The notes under the pieces were generated by a model that was not told the origin of the DNA, did not search any database, and saw only the letters and a list, made by a program, of their open reading frames with translations. A stretch of DNA of 64,000 nt, taken from NCBI GenBank assembly GCA_023055355.1, contig JALJCS010000053.1, forward strand, positions 1-64,000. The letters are read 5' to 3'. Within the stretch, counting starts at the first letter, position 1. Every line of letters starts with the position of its first letter. Origin of the DNA: Agelaius tricolor. Its lineage: Eukaryota > Chordata > Aves > Passeriformes > Icteridae. This document shows positions 1 to 11,343 of the stretch, piece by piece. Made by a program: the position numbers and the translations under genes.

Positions 1-685
1 AATTACTTTGTGTGCATATGCTGTTTTGAATGACTGAAGAGATTTCAGTGGGGATGAAAAGAAGGAGAAAAATGCAGATACTCATTCAATAAAGTTCAAC
101 TTTTCTTCAAGTAACTTATGCAGTAGCGAATTAATTAATTTAAATTGAAGGGTGTATGGTAAATACAATGCTACCATATAAAAGGATGATTATTAAGAAA
201 TAGATAGCCATAGGCCTTGTTTGTTACCTCAAGCATCCTGATTTCAGTACTTTGTAGAAAACAAGGTTTCATAGTTTTGAAAATTTGTCCACAAAAAGTC
301 CAGGCTTGATCTCAAAAAAATTACAATTTAATCCAATTACAGAGAAAATCAACCAACCCCCCGTGTTTAGATGTGGTTACTAAAACTACTTTATTTTTCA
401 TTTTGGGAAAGCAAATGTATGTGCTGTTTCAGCACACCGGTGCAATAAATACTTTCAAGAATAAATCTCCCCCAATTTTGTATATGGTTTTGTAATCCAC
501 ACATTCAGGGATTTTAAAGCCAGAGAGAGCATTAACTCATCCAGGATAAAGCCCAGGGAATTCTGTGCAGCTCCTCTTACACAGAGCCCAACAGATTCCT
601 CTGGGACAGTATCCTGACTTTCCTGGATGACTCCAGGAGATGGAGAACATACCCCTTTCATCATCAGCTCTGATTAATCCTCTGC

Positions 686-755
686 TGTGTCTTATTTTTT
701 TAATTTTATGTGTCTTATTTTTAATACATGTGTCTTATTTTTAATTTTAACGTCC
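686..755. repeat. Three diverged copies of a ~20-bp T-rich unit
   Basis: The word TGTGTCTTATTTTTAAT recurs three times at roughly 20-bp spacing, with small indels in the T runs. It looks like local replication slippage in an AT-rich stretch. Confidence 0.55.
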
Positions 756-1055
756 CTTTTAAATCAAAATTTTAATTTAATTTTTTCAATTTTAATGTGT
801 GCCTTAAATTGGCAGCTCTCGATTTTCATCCTCTGGAAGGAATACATCCCCAAAATGCATGTGGTTTTAGAAAGGGACGACCATGCTCTCTGCAGGGCCA
901 CCAATAAATCACAGTTCCAAAAAGCAGGAAGGTTTTAATGAGTGGCAAGGGGTTTGTTCATTTATCTCTGCATTGCTTTATGTGGATGATCCTTCATCTA
1001 AAATCATGGTCAGGTCCCAGCATTGTCTTTTTAACTCCTGGATGCAGAGTGCTGG

Positions 1056-1125
1056 AAAAGAGCTTTTATTCCCCCTATTACTGCTATTATAAAAGAGCTT
1101 TTATTCCCTCTATTATTGCTATTTT
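1056..1125. repeat. Tandem duplication of a 35-bp unit (2 copies)
   Basis: Positions 1056-1090 and 1091-1125 are near-identical and abut exactly. Both begin AAAAGAGCTTTTATTCCC and continue into CTATTAnTGCTATT. The few substitutions suggest a fairly recent, slightly diverged duplication. Confidence 0.8.
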
Positions 1126-1283
1126 ATTGTAAGGTTGTGTGCTGGAGCAAGGGGGTCTCTGCTTCACAAGGTGTTTGTTTCATGTGAACAAAATTTTGTG
1201 ATTAAAAATGAGTAGTGCTGATAGACTGCAAGAACACATGAATTTGAATTTCCTACTGAACAGAAGGGATAACATGAAAAATT

Positions 1284-1535
1284 AAAAAAAAAAAAAAAAG
1301 AAAATAAACTCCAAACAACCAGAAAAAAACCCCACCAAAACCAAAAACCAAACTAAGGAACAACAGCAACAACAACAACAAAACCAGCAAAAAACCAACT
1401 AACTAAACAAAAAAAAGAAAAAAAAAGAAAAAAAAACCAAAAAAAACCCCCAAAAATGAAACCAAAAAACCAAACCAAACCAAACCAAAAAGCCACAAAA
1501 ACCCAAAACCAAACCCAACCTCCCCAAAAACCCCC
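1284..1535. repeat. Poly(A) followed by A/C-rich low-complexity tract
   Basis: A 16-nt A run (1284-1299) leads into about 235 bp made almost only of A and C, with short CAA, CCAAA and CAAAA runs. On the minus strand it reads as a T/G-rich tract like those at 49.05-49.3 kb and 50.2-50.77 kb. The long frame across it on the minus strand (Phe/Trp/Gly-rich) is a low-complexity artefact. Confidence 0.85.
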
Positions 1536-1990
1536 CACGATATTGTCCAGGAGGGTCACAGAAAAAATCTCAAAATTAATTTCCTTCATTGAATCACTAG
1601 TTCTCCTTGCAAATAATCGTCAGGAAAGGAGCCTGTGAGTACACGCTGGAGGAAAGTAAAGGAGCAAACCCAGCATGGGCAGAGTTTATTTTTGCTGCAG
1701 GGATTTGTGATCCCACTAGGGAGAGCTCATGCACTGTGGTTTTTTCTCACAGCACCACAACTGTTGCAGCACGGTCCTGTCCTTTTCCCCTTCCTCCCAC
1801 CACCCCTTGGAATTATAAAGCCTGAAACACGTGCATGTAGTGCTTTTAAAAATGCAAAATGCAGCAGGGAAATAGTTGGCGGGGTTTTGCCCACACTTTT
1901 CTGCTCATAATCAGGATTTTTCACTTCCTTTCCGAGGTGCAAGATTGGATTAAAAAATAAAAAAAACTGAACAGAAGACTGAGTCTGGTG

Positions 1991-2248
1991 CATATATATA
2001 TATATACATATATACATATACACACATACATACATACATATATATACAATATATATATACACATATATATATTATATATATACACATATATATACATATA
2101 TATATTCATATATACATATATATACATATATATGTTATATATTTATATATAATTTATATATTTATATATATTATATATTATATATATGTATATATATATT
2201 TTTTATATATATATATATAAATATACATATATACATATATATATATAA
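1991..2248. repeat. TA/CATATA-rich microsatellite
   Basis: About 260 bp of alternating TA with CATA, CACATA and ATATTAT interruptions. It is a degenerate dinucleotide microsatellite that is nearly self-complementary, so it may form cruciform or unwound DNA. The Tyr/Ile/Met-rich frames through it are artefacts. Confidence 0.95.
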
Positions 2249-4364
2249 TTTTTTCCTCCGTAGGTCATGAATTACATCCCCTCTCACCCCTCTTCCTTGG
2301 TAATATTGGGAAAAAAAAGTCTTTCTACATCTTGGTTTCTTATCTATAAAACCTGGGATAATGACACTTTTTTTGCACATGCCTTTGCTATTTGGTTGGC
2401 AAAACCTTCAAAGCAGGGGCCAGATGTGCCCTCACTTTCAATTGCACCCCCTTGTTTTTACTGTGTCCTGAACAAGGCATTACCTGAACCTTATCCCCAG
2501 CACAAAAAGGAAATAAAAACTATAGTTTGGGGAAGATATTTGTATTTTATAGCAAGAGTTAGGCTTGAGGAGAGAGAAAGGGGTAATTTTTCTAGGCTTG
2601 GAAAGCAGTTTTGCATGGAATAGACACTTTCCAGCTGGGAGTTGATGCTGATAGTTCTAACACAAGTGCTTCCACAGCAAACTGCTATTCCCTAAAAACC
2701 ACCAGAGGCTGCTGTGACCAAATTACAAAGAAAAATCCACCACACGGATCCATCGCAGGACAAGCAGGTCTTCCCCTTTCCCACATGGATTCCTCTCTCC
2801 TTCCTTGTGCTCAGCTTCAGGGGGTAGAGGCAGCACCCTCCTCACTGAAAGAAGCTGAAGAAACCTGAGAAACCCCTGCAATTATGAATCAAATAGCAAA
2901 TTAAATTATGTTTTCAGTGAAGAGAAAAGGAAAAGAAGCAGTGTGGTGCATCTAGAGAAATTGTTCTTCGGTCAAAGCGGAATATTTGGAATATTAAATA
3001 CTCCTCCTGATTTCTTGGTGTGGAAAACAGGGAGCCTTCCAGTGCCTTTTTTGACACCTCATTGTGGCTTCCTAACATCAACCTGGAGTCACTATCGTAA
3101 TTCTACTGGATGGTAAAGCCTCAGTTAAACCATCTGCCATCAGGTATTGCCAGCACCTAATAAATGGCTGTAGGTCCTTCACCTTGTTTACCAATATATT
3201 TTATAATATTTTTTCCTTCCAGGGACAGGCATTTCTGCATGAGATAAGGGTGACAGCCCACCTTAGCACAATTAGCCAGAAGAATTCTTGCTCAGAATTA
3301 CAGGTGCTGCTCTACACTCGTGCTTCCTTTGCTCCCTCTCTTTATCACACTGTTTTTCTGGTCTCGAGACCTGAGCTTCAAGTGCAGAAGAGGAGGAAAG
3401 AGATGAGAAACACATTTTTTAAGGCCTCATCTGTGTAATCTATAGGAATTATCTTCTTTTCACAGAAAAATATGGTGTCCAGCATCTAAAATACAAAACA
3501 TCTCCTTGAAAGAAAAAGAAAACAGAGAAAACAATTCCCAGAAGTTTTCAGACAGAAGCATTCTGTAGGTATCCAGCAAAAAGAAGAAATAAGTAGGAAG
3601 GGGCAGCAGGCAGGACTGAAGAGCTTGCATATGTTGTTTTATTGTGTTTGGGAGGTACTTCTGTTAAGAATAAAAGGAAGGGGCACTCCTCAAAGCTGAG
3701 AAGTGGTAATGGCTTGCAGTAGTAATGGAACACAGAATTCTGGCTCGCACATCAAGACTATAAGTGAGGCCTGTTCCTATCACATCTCAGGGAACAGCTT
3801 CCACCTTGTGCTCAAAAAAGTGCAGCCAAGAGGGAGGAAGCCTTTCCTTGCAGGTCTCCTGTTAGTGGAAGGAAAAGACTGTTTTAAAATTCAGCTTTGC
3901 CGCTGGATGGTGGCACAGAAGTCTGCTTTAGAGCGACTTCCACTGTTCTGACAATATTATATGCTTTAAAATGTCTCATGTGGTCTGAGAGGGGAGTTCC
4001 CGTAACACTCAGCCCCTGTGAAAGCTGTTCTGGGCAGCAGAGTGGTTGAGGAAGAGGGAGGAGGAGCCAGTCTTGGGAGGGCACAGGGGGGACCACACAT
4101 GGGGGCAACGCTGCCTTGATCTTTATTGCCCTGCAGGACATTGCCCCAGAGCCACACTACGCTCCTCTGTTAGCAAGTCCTGGGCTGGGAGGGAAGAAAA
4201 ATCCATCTGACCATGCAGATGTCTCAGGATCAGGGGGGAAAAAAAGACCATCTGTAAAATTGTTATTGGTGTTTCAGCTATTGAGTACCAGATATTACTC
4301 CAACTTGTTGTTGGGCTTGCTTTTCCTTTAAGAAAGCATTTTAACAATATTTTGACAATTCCCC
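2249..4364. other. Non-coding DNA, no gene seen
   Basis: No recognisable gene. The only mildly exon-like spot is an acceptor-like pyrimidine tract ending CCTTCCAG at about 3222, followed by an open frame to 3438. It has no convincing donor or homology, so I do not call it. Confidence 0.5.
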
Positions 4365-4795
4365 TTAGGTTTTTTTCCTCCTTTCCTTTCCTTCCTTTCC
4401 TTTCCTTTCCTTCCTTTCCTTTCCTTTCCTTTCCTTTCCTTTCCTTTCCTTCCTTTCCTTTTCCTTTCCTTTCTTTCCTCTTTCCTTTCCTTTCCTTTCC
4501 TTTCCTTTCCTTTCCTCTTTCCTTTCCTTTCCTTTCCTTTCCTTTCCTTTCCTTTCCTTTCCTTTCCTTTCCTATTCCTTTCCTTTCCTTTCTCTTTCCT
4601 TTCCTTTCCTTTCCTTTCCTTTCCTTTCCTTTCCTTTCTTTCCCCTTTTCATTATTTTCCCTCCTTTCCCCCTTTCCTCTTCATCTTTCCTTTCCTATTT
4701 TCACCTTTTCACCTTCTTTCCTTTTCTCTTTTCCTCTTTTTCATTCTGTCTTTCCCTTTTTCTTTTCTTTGTCGTTTTTTCCCCTTTCTTTCCCC
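4365..4795. repeat. TTTCC pentanucleotide array with degenerate C/T tail
   Basis: 4373-4640 is dominated by TTTCC repeats with occasional TTCC and CTTTCC variants. 4641-4795 continues as imperfect C/T-rich sequence. The plus strand is nearly pure pyrimidine for about 400 bp. The apparent Phe/Ser/Pro-rich 159-residue frame is this array translated. Confidence 0.95.
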
Positions 4796-7700
4796 GAGTG
4801 GAGAAAACACCTCCCTGCAACATCAGGGTAGCTGAGGCTTTCCCAAGAAAGGGGAAGTGCATTCTCGAGGCACTCACTTTCTCAATGACCCACTTAGGAT
4901 TTGAACTGCAACCCTGTGGTTCCTGATTAACCCCTGGAAAATGGATTGCACACACAGAGGGAGAGGGAGTGCATTTCCTTGGTAAGAAAAGAAGATTGCA
5001 GAGATCTGCCTCTGGGAAAAAAAAAAAAAGGCTTTTAAATGGTTTAGAAGTGAAAGGCGTCTGTATCCATCACCCACCTCAGTTTTATCAGAGTTAGTTT
5101 TGTACAGAGATAAGACTATCTGCCCTGACACACAAAACAAAGCCTGCTTTAATGTCCTGTCCGTGGATTGCTCTGCAATCCCAGCTGCAGCCGTGGCAGG
5201 ATCAGAACAGACGTCACAGGAATTATCTCAGGAGGAAGGTTTTCAGAAGCTGCTATCAGGTGCGCCCTATTGATCAACAGACGTACGATCCCAGCCTCTT
5301 AGGAAACCCTTGTATCTCAAAGACTCCTACCCCAAGTGCTTGGGAAATCCTTCTCCCAGTGTGTGGGTCTGCCCTGTAGCGGGGAGAGCTTGCAGAGGGC
5401 TTTTTCTACCCACAGGGGAAAACAGGAGTTGCTTGAGTCTCTCGCTTGATGGAGGTGATAAGTGCTGTGGGTTTGGAGAAGAATAAAAAACAGGTTTTAT
5501 GGCTGTTAACCTTTATTATGATTTTTTTTTTTCCTTCTTAGATAGGAATCATGGGAGCCTTAGTTAAATGAAACTGATTTTATCAAGTTCAGAACAAAGT
5601 AAACATTGGTAAGTGTAAATTTCCTCACATTTTTTCAGTCTAGAAGACTGTCTTTTGTGGTGCAAAACGAACTTGAGTGCAATCTGGCTTTCAAAATGTA
5701 TTTTAAAAAAATACTTCCAGCAGCAGATGACCTCTGATGATGAACTGTTTTCACATAACCATGTAAATCACATAAACTTCCAGTAAACACCAGGAAATGA
5801 GATACCACGGCCAAAGGAAGGAACATATCTAATGTTCCCTGTTTTGAGGAGGAGCTTCTTGGGTGCAAATCTATCTTTTAACATGCTTGGACTCAAGTAG
5901 AAATTAATAGTTTGTATACAAACGTGATGCCTGAGAGGCAAAGTGAACCTCTGGGGTGTGGGGGTGAATGGGGCCTGCACTGAGTATCTGGTTAGAGACC
6001 ACGTCCTCTGTGAGAAAAGGGGACATCTCCACAGACCTCATGGAGCTGGGGAAAATCATGGAGCCTTGCCCTTTCTCTTCTGTCACTTTGTGAGGAAATG
6101 CTCCCGAGGAAGTGTGGTGAGGCACTCAGGAAACACGCACCGCCATATACAGCCCTACGAGATTGTGATCTTAAAGTCATCACAGATGTACTCAAAAAGC
6201 TCAGATACAGGTTTCAGTCTCTTTGCATATTCCTTGAAATCCTTGCAGGGATTGCACAAGATGTTGTGCTAATGACTTTTATAGGGTTGATTTGCAGACT
6301 TGTGATTTTATGAACAGTCAGATCCAAGGAATGTTATGATTGTCCCTGTACTTCCACTGTAGTCAAAATACAGATAACACATGACATTTTTTTGCTCAAT
6401 TGTGAACTACTAAGTATGAGTGCTTTAGAGAAAAAAAAAAAAAGGTGAAATACCTTTTCTGCAAATACAAAATAGCAATAAAATAAATGAGCTTTAAGGT
6501 TTTTTTTTCTCCAGACTCTATGTACTGCTCCACAACACATGGGAATCGAAAAGGGGGGAAAAAAACGAAAAGAGAAAAATTATTAGGAGCTGTAGGCATT
6601 TTCTTTGGAAGAAAGAGAAGATATTTGATCAGAATAGCAATCTCTGAAGGTAGAGCCAAACAAAAGCTGTGGAACAAAAAGCTGGCAAAACCAACTAAAA
6701 GAGCTGGCAGAGTTCAACTTGGCTGTTTCCTGTGATGACGAGCAGTGCTGGGGCTAATTGTCAATGATTTCACTGGCGCTGCCTCTGCTTCCCACAGAAG
6801 CCCAGGATCCGTCATGCCTGCTTGTCACAGGCCAGTTTTCTCCCAAAAGCCATTAACTCCACACATCTGTGGAGGGGGGAGGCTGCCTGCAATTCATGTG
6901 GGCCGTGGGAATACTTTTCCCAGCAGAGCACACTGAGCTCTGGTTTGTGAGCAGCAGAGAATCTTCACTTGGCCTCCATTCTCAAAGGGTTTCAATGGCC
7001 TGCTTTGCCATAATCCCCATAAAATAATGCAGGCCAAGTAAGAGCAATTAATTTTAATTGGTAACTCAGCCTGTTGACTTCAAAGGGAGTTCGGAGATTG
7101 AGTTAAAATTTGAAAAATACCAAGTGTAAAGTATCACCGCTTCTTAAAGGAAGAAGAAGTGCAAAAGGCTAGGCAGAAATATTTCTCCTTGGTGAACTCT
7201 GAAAGAGCCATTGTGCTTTAATTTCCCTGATCAATAACAGGGGGAATAATGCTACCAAAATCCCTTGGGCAGCACTGGGAATATTTGCAAATAAAGGTTT
7301 ATCAGTGTAAAATCATGCTGTTTTCACACAAGTTTTGGTTTTTTTGTTGTTTTTTTTAATATGTTCACAATGTCAGGCAGGAGAGTATTCAGCTTTGTGA
7401 TGAGGGACTGGCTCTAAGGATCTTCAGTATCGTACCTTTGAAATCTTGCAGAGAGACTTAAAATTTTGGCTTCCTCCAGAACCTTCATCTAAATCAGATT
7501 ATGTTAGATTCCCAGCAGGCATACAGTACTGCATGGCTTTACATTTCTACCCTTTCCCAAGCATAATGCACGTATTTAATAACAGGAATCTGGGGCAAAA
7601 GGGGAAAGAGCTCTAAGCAGAGAAAAACATGATTGAGTTGGGAAATATTGGTGTTGAGGACTTTTTGTGAAGACACTTTCTCAGCTTTTGTTAATCACAG

Positions 7701-8078
7701 TCAGAGAAAAGGTTAGATTTCCTTAGATTTCCAAGTACCTCACCTTGGTTAATTTGCTGCCTATTAGGGATTTTCTGGGCACTAACTAGAGACTTTTCCT
7801 GGCTATCATTTCCTAGATCATTATGCTGTGCTTACAAAGCAGTTTGGGCATATTTTGTCTTCAGCCTGGGCTCTGCAGAAAAGGAGGATCAGTTGATTTA
7901 TTACTCAGAGTAAATGTTTTTAATGCTTTTGATTGTCAGCTGTGTAAAAGATGTTCACACAACTTCCCACCCTGAGCCCCCATCCCCAATGGGGAGATCT
8001 GAAGAAAGACACCTATAAAAAGAAACAAACAAAGTCCCAAAACTGAAAAAAGAAACCCCTTAGAGAACCCCACCACCG
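4796..8078. other. Non-coding DNA, no gene seen
   Basis: Mixed-composition DNA with short homopolymers (A run at 5017-5029, T run near 5522, A run near 6430). I checked the open frames at 5152-5379, 5943-6272 and 6487-6735. None shows a domain, paired splice sites or codon pattern that I can support. Confidence 0.5.
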
Positions 8079-8340
8079 TTTTTAAATGTGAGATCTTGGA
8101 ATCTGGCCCAAGTTTTCTCACAGTTTGAGTGAATTCAGTTTGGCAAACACTGTGAGTGAAGATAACTGATATTTCATGTGATATGGATTTTTTTGGTGTT
8201 GCTGTGGGTGGGGAAGCAGATACTGTTTCTCAATGGATCTTTTTGCCAAACGACCTGAAAAACTTCTTTAGGGGAAAATTCATAGGTGAAAATATGTTTT
8301 AGGGGTTACATTAAGTTAAAATGTAGGACTTTTTAACTTT
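8079..8340 (+). repeat. Direct repeat, copy 1 of a ~260-bp duplicated segment
   Basis: Nearly collinear with 9486-9745 in the same orientation, with only scattered substitutions and one- to two-base indels. Both copies start around TTTTAAATGTGnGATCTTGG and end around AAAATGTAGGACTTTT. Each contains an imperfect inverted repeat, CACAGTTTG against CAAACACTGTG in this copy. No coding frame is shared. It may be a local segmental duplication or two insertions of an unrecognised interspersed repeat. Confidence 0.9.
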
Positions 8341-9485
8341 CATGCCCTGATTCCTAGAAACAAACTTCCACTGCAGAGTGTGGATGCTAATTAACTGCAT
8401 ACATGCATTTTTAGAAGTACAAATCTTGGAGTTTAAATCCTGCACAGCACCAGGTCCCTTGGCCTGTTCTGGCAATAAACACTCACACATATGATTCACT
8501 GCTTCACTTCAAAGCTGAACACACTGAACAGGCTACACACACGTGACCAAGGGGAAAAAAATAGAGAAATTCAATAGGAAAATGTCAGGTCTCTGATTAT
8601 AACGTGTGCCTATGACAGGAATAAAATGAGAAGCCAAAGCACCTTTGTTCAGATCAGTGATCACCAGTCCTATGAGCCACCTTGGTTATTAATCCTTGTC
8701 TTGGCTGCTGAGATCTGGTCTCAAGATGAAGACATGAGGGAATCAAAACTTCTGAGCATTTGGTTATAATCTAAAGTTAGAAACTATTGTTCCCCCAGGG
8801 CCTGACTGAAAAATGAACATGCAACCTTGAAATGTAATGACCAGCCAACAAACACCATCAAATAAATCATATTGAATAAGGCATTGTGGTGCCTTATTGT
8901 GATATAATTAGGGATTTTCCCCCATGCAAACTTGGTGGTAGGTTTAATTGTAAAAGATTGATCGCCATGGAAAAGAAATATTAGATTGCTTCTTTTATTG
9001 AAAAGAGGTTTTGCATTTAAATAGTTATCTGCTATCCTCTCTTTTCCCCTTTGTTCCCACATCTGTGAATTGGTGGATTTGCACCAATTTTCCTTTAATA
9101 ATTTCCCTTTATTCAAGCACGGAGCTTCGCAGAACAGAATAATTTTTGCTGGGTTATTGCTCTGCTTGGTCTATTTGATACCATTTGAACTTTAGAGTTC
9201 TTTATGTTATGGCCTATTTAGTATTAAGAAACTATCACAAAATAAAGCTTATAGATGTGAATTTTGCAGGTGCTAAATTCAAGCTTGGTTGGTTTTGGTT
9301 GTTCCAGTAATTACTAATTTCTATAGGCTAAATGTAGTTTTTTTTTTGCTCAGTATTTATTATTGGCATTAGAAGTTCCCTTGAGTAACATCTAATAAAA
9401 GCGTGTGAAAATGAATCTGCTGACAGAAGAATACATTCATATGGTTAGAGGATTTTTCTTCTGATCAATGGTTTGCATCACCAAG
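8341..9485. other. Spacer between the two direct-repeat copies
   Basis: About 1.15 kb of single-copy AT-rich sequence with no coding frame that I trust. It contains the small hairpin at 8875-8898, listed separately. Confidence 0.5.
8875..8898. other. Perfect 9-bp inverted repeat (hairpin)
   Basis: AATAAGGCA (8875-8883) and TGCCTTATT (8890-8898) are exact reverse complements around a 6-nt loop, TTGTGG. It sits in an AT-rich, otherwise unremarkable segment. It is short for a microRNA precursor, and pairing does not extend beyond the 9 bp. Confidence 0.7.
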
Positions 9486-9745
9486 GTTTTAAATGTGGGA
9501 TCTTGGAATTTGGCCCAAGTTTTTCTCACAGTTTGAGTGAATTCAGTTGGCAGACACTGTGAGTGAAGATAACTGATATTTCATGTGATATGGATTTTTT
9601 GGTGTTGCTGTGGGTGGGGAAGCAGATACTGTTTCTCAATGGATCTTTATGCCAAATGACCTGAAAAACCTTTTTAGGAGAAAATTCATAGGTGAAAATG
9701 TGTTTTAGGGTTACGTTATGATAAAATGTAGGACTTTTAACGTTT
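9486..9745 (+). repeat. Direct repeat, copy 2 of a ~260-bp duplicated segment
   Basis: Second copy of the 8079-8340 segment in the same orientation, about 1.4 kb downstream. The homology stops sharply after GGACTTTTAACGTTT. Flanks on both sides are unrelated to those of copy 1, so the duplicated block is only about 260 bp. Confidence 0.9.
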
Positions 9746-11078
9746 CTTTCCAAAGTTACTGTACAATTAGTCAACAACGGAGTAGAGAGGAAACACAAAA
9801 CCAGTCTAGTGTAATCCCAAACAAAAATTTTTTATGGTTAATTTAAAAATAATTAATTACCAACTCCTGATCCAGCCACCTCTGTGTCTCTCCCCCACCC
9901 CACTAAAACAAAACATATCCAATGTGAGACCATGCAAAATAAAATAAAAATATGATCATGGATCCCTGACTGCTTATTTTTTCTCTCAACATCTGTGAAG
10001 CCTGGATGATACTGTAGATGATTTTGTTGATTGTGATGTACCTGGAGAGAGGAACGCCATGTAATTTTGCTGCTTTGAAAAGAGAAATCATCTCTGTGGT
10101 CATTTCTTTCTCTGCAGCTGTTTACCTGAGTTTTGCCAGGCAAAGGAAAGATGACGAATAAATCTCCCTTGCCCATCTGCTCTGTTTAATTTCCTCCCCT
10201 GTGTCATGGAGAGGAAGAAACCTTTGCCACTCACAATGCAGAGAGCTCGTACTCATTTAGTGCTTCCTAACTAACTCCAAAGAAACTGCTTCACTAGCCA
10301 TTATTGCAAGAATTTTTCAGGTGTTGACACTTTTCAAACACTTTTCTTAAATATTGGCACTTTTCACATTGCCATGGTTTTCTACTGCTATGGAGATTTC
10401 AGATCACAGGGTTGAAACTTCTTCTTACCCACTGTTCTTTAAATTTCAGCTTCTGGACACAGGTGAATAAGTGAGAGCCATTGTTTTTTGTTTTAAGTAT
10501 GATATGCTTTACCTTAAATAACAAAAATAAGTTTCTTACTTACATTTTTATGGAAAAGGAAAAAAAAAACCTGCAAGAATGCTTAACACAAATGCATTCC
10601 CTGCCTTCAGAAGTTAAGGAAACACCAAGACTTCAAGCCACACTTCAAAATCATACTTATTTCAAGGTATATCAGGACAAAGACAACCTAATACATAATA
10701 TCTGAACACTTGGTGGGTTGAAACGGTTGGTGGGTTGAAATTGCTTCCAATTAACCCCAGATTTTAGGGCAGAAGAAATGAGAAGTGTTTATGAGCTTGA
10801 GACAAAATGTTTTTTAGATGAAGATCAAAATAAGGGAAGGCAGAATGGAAACTCCAGACTTCTCATTTTTTCAGTTTATACACATTAACCAAACATTACT
10901 TACCACTATCTATTTGGACCACACTAGAAAGTGATAAAAGTCTTTGAATTTCCATGTAGCTCCTGGCATTCACAGGATAACTCACAATAGGTCTTTATCA
11001 ATGCTGAAAAGGTTGCTTTTCTCTCCAGGAATGTGATCATAAACAGTTGCTAGGTAAGAGGGAGGGCTGGTTGTCAAC
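9746..11078. other. Non-coding DNA, no gene seen
   Basis: AT-rich single-copy sequence. The frames on the minus strand at 9853-10176 and the plus strand at 10481-10705 have no recognisable domain or splice context. Confidence 0.5.
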
Positions 11079-11121
11079 AAAAAAAAAAAAAAAAAAAAAA
11101 AAAGGGAAAAAGAAAAAAAAG
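11079..11121. repeat. Poly(A) tract (25 A plus A-rich tail)
   Basis: A run of 25 A at 11079-11103, continuing as GGGAAAAAG and further A. It could be a retroposed tail or simple slippage. I see no recognisable retrogene body next to it. Confidence 0.9.
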
Positions 11122-11325
11122 GAGATTTTTCACCTTTTGTGTGCTGATATACGAAGTGGCAAGCACATCACAGGAGGCTGAAGGGGAATCTCTGCTGTGT
11201 GTCACCTGCAATCCTGAAATGAACCTGTCTGTACCTGAGCTGTGGGATGAGCTCACTGCACCAGAAAAGCAGTCAAATAGTCAAATTACCACAACTCATT
11301 GCCTTCATTCTTTTCTTCCTATGAC

Positions 11326-11343
11326 TTTTTTTTTTTTTTTTTT
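11326..11343. repeat. Poly(T) tract
   Basis: An 18-T run about 200 bp after the poly(A) tract at 11079. The segment between them (11122-11325) is flanked by A and T runs in opposite orientation, but no TE family is recognisable in it. Confidence 0.85.

Larger units (their letters stand above)
1..1283. other. AT-rich non-coding DNA, no gene seen
   Basis: No splice-bounded or homologous coding frame is visible on either strand; the short open frames have no recognisable domain. The stretch holds only two small local tandem duplications, listed separately. It could be intergenic or intronic. Confidence 0.6.

Noticed and set aside
4352..4831. 159-residue Phe/Ser/Pro-rich open frame
   Set aside because: It is the translation of a TTTCC array. 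A 5-bp unit keeps frames open by composition alone.
8875..8898. microRNA precursor
   Set aside because: The stem is only 9 bp with a 6-nt loop, far below the roughly 30-bp stem of a precursor, and pairing stops at both ends.
11122..11325. A/T homopolymer-bounded segment as a SINE or retrogene
   Set aside because: Poly(A) and poly(T) runs flank about 200 bp, but no tRNA-derived head, target duplication or known gene was recognised.
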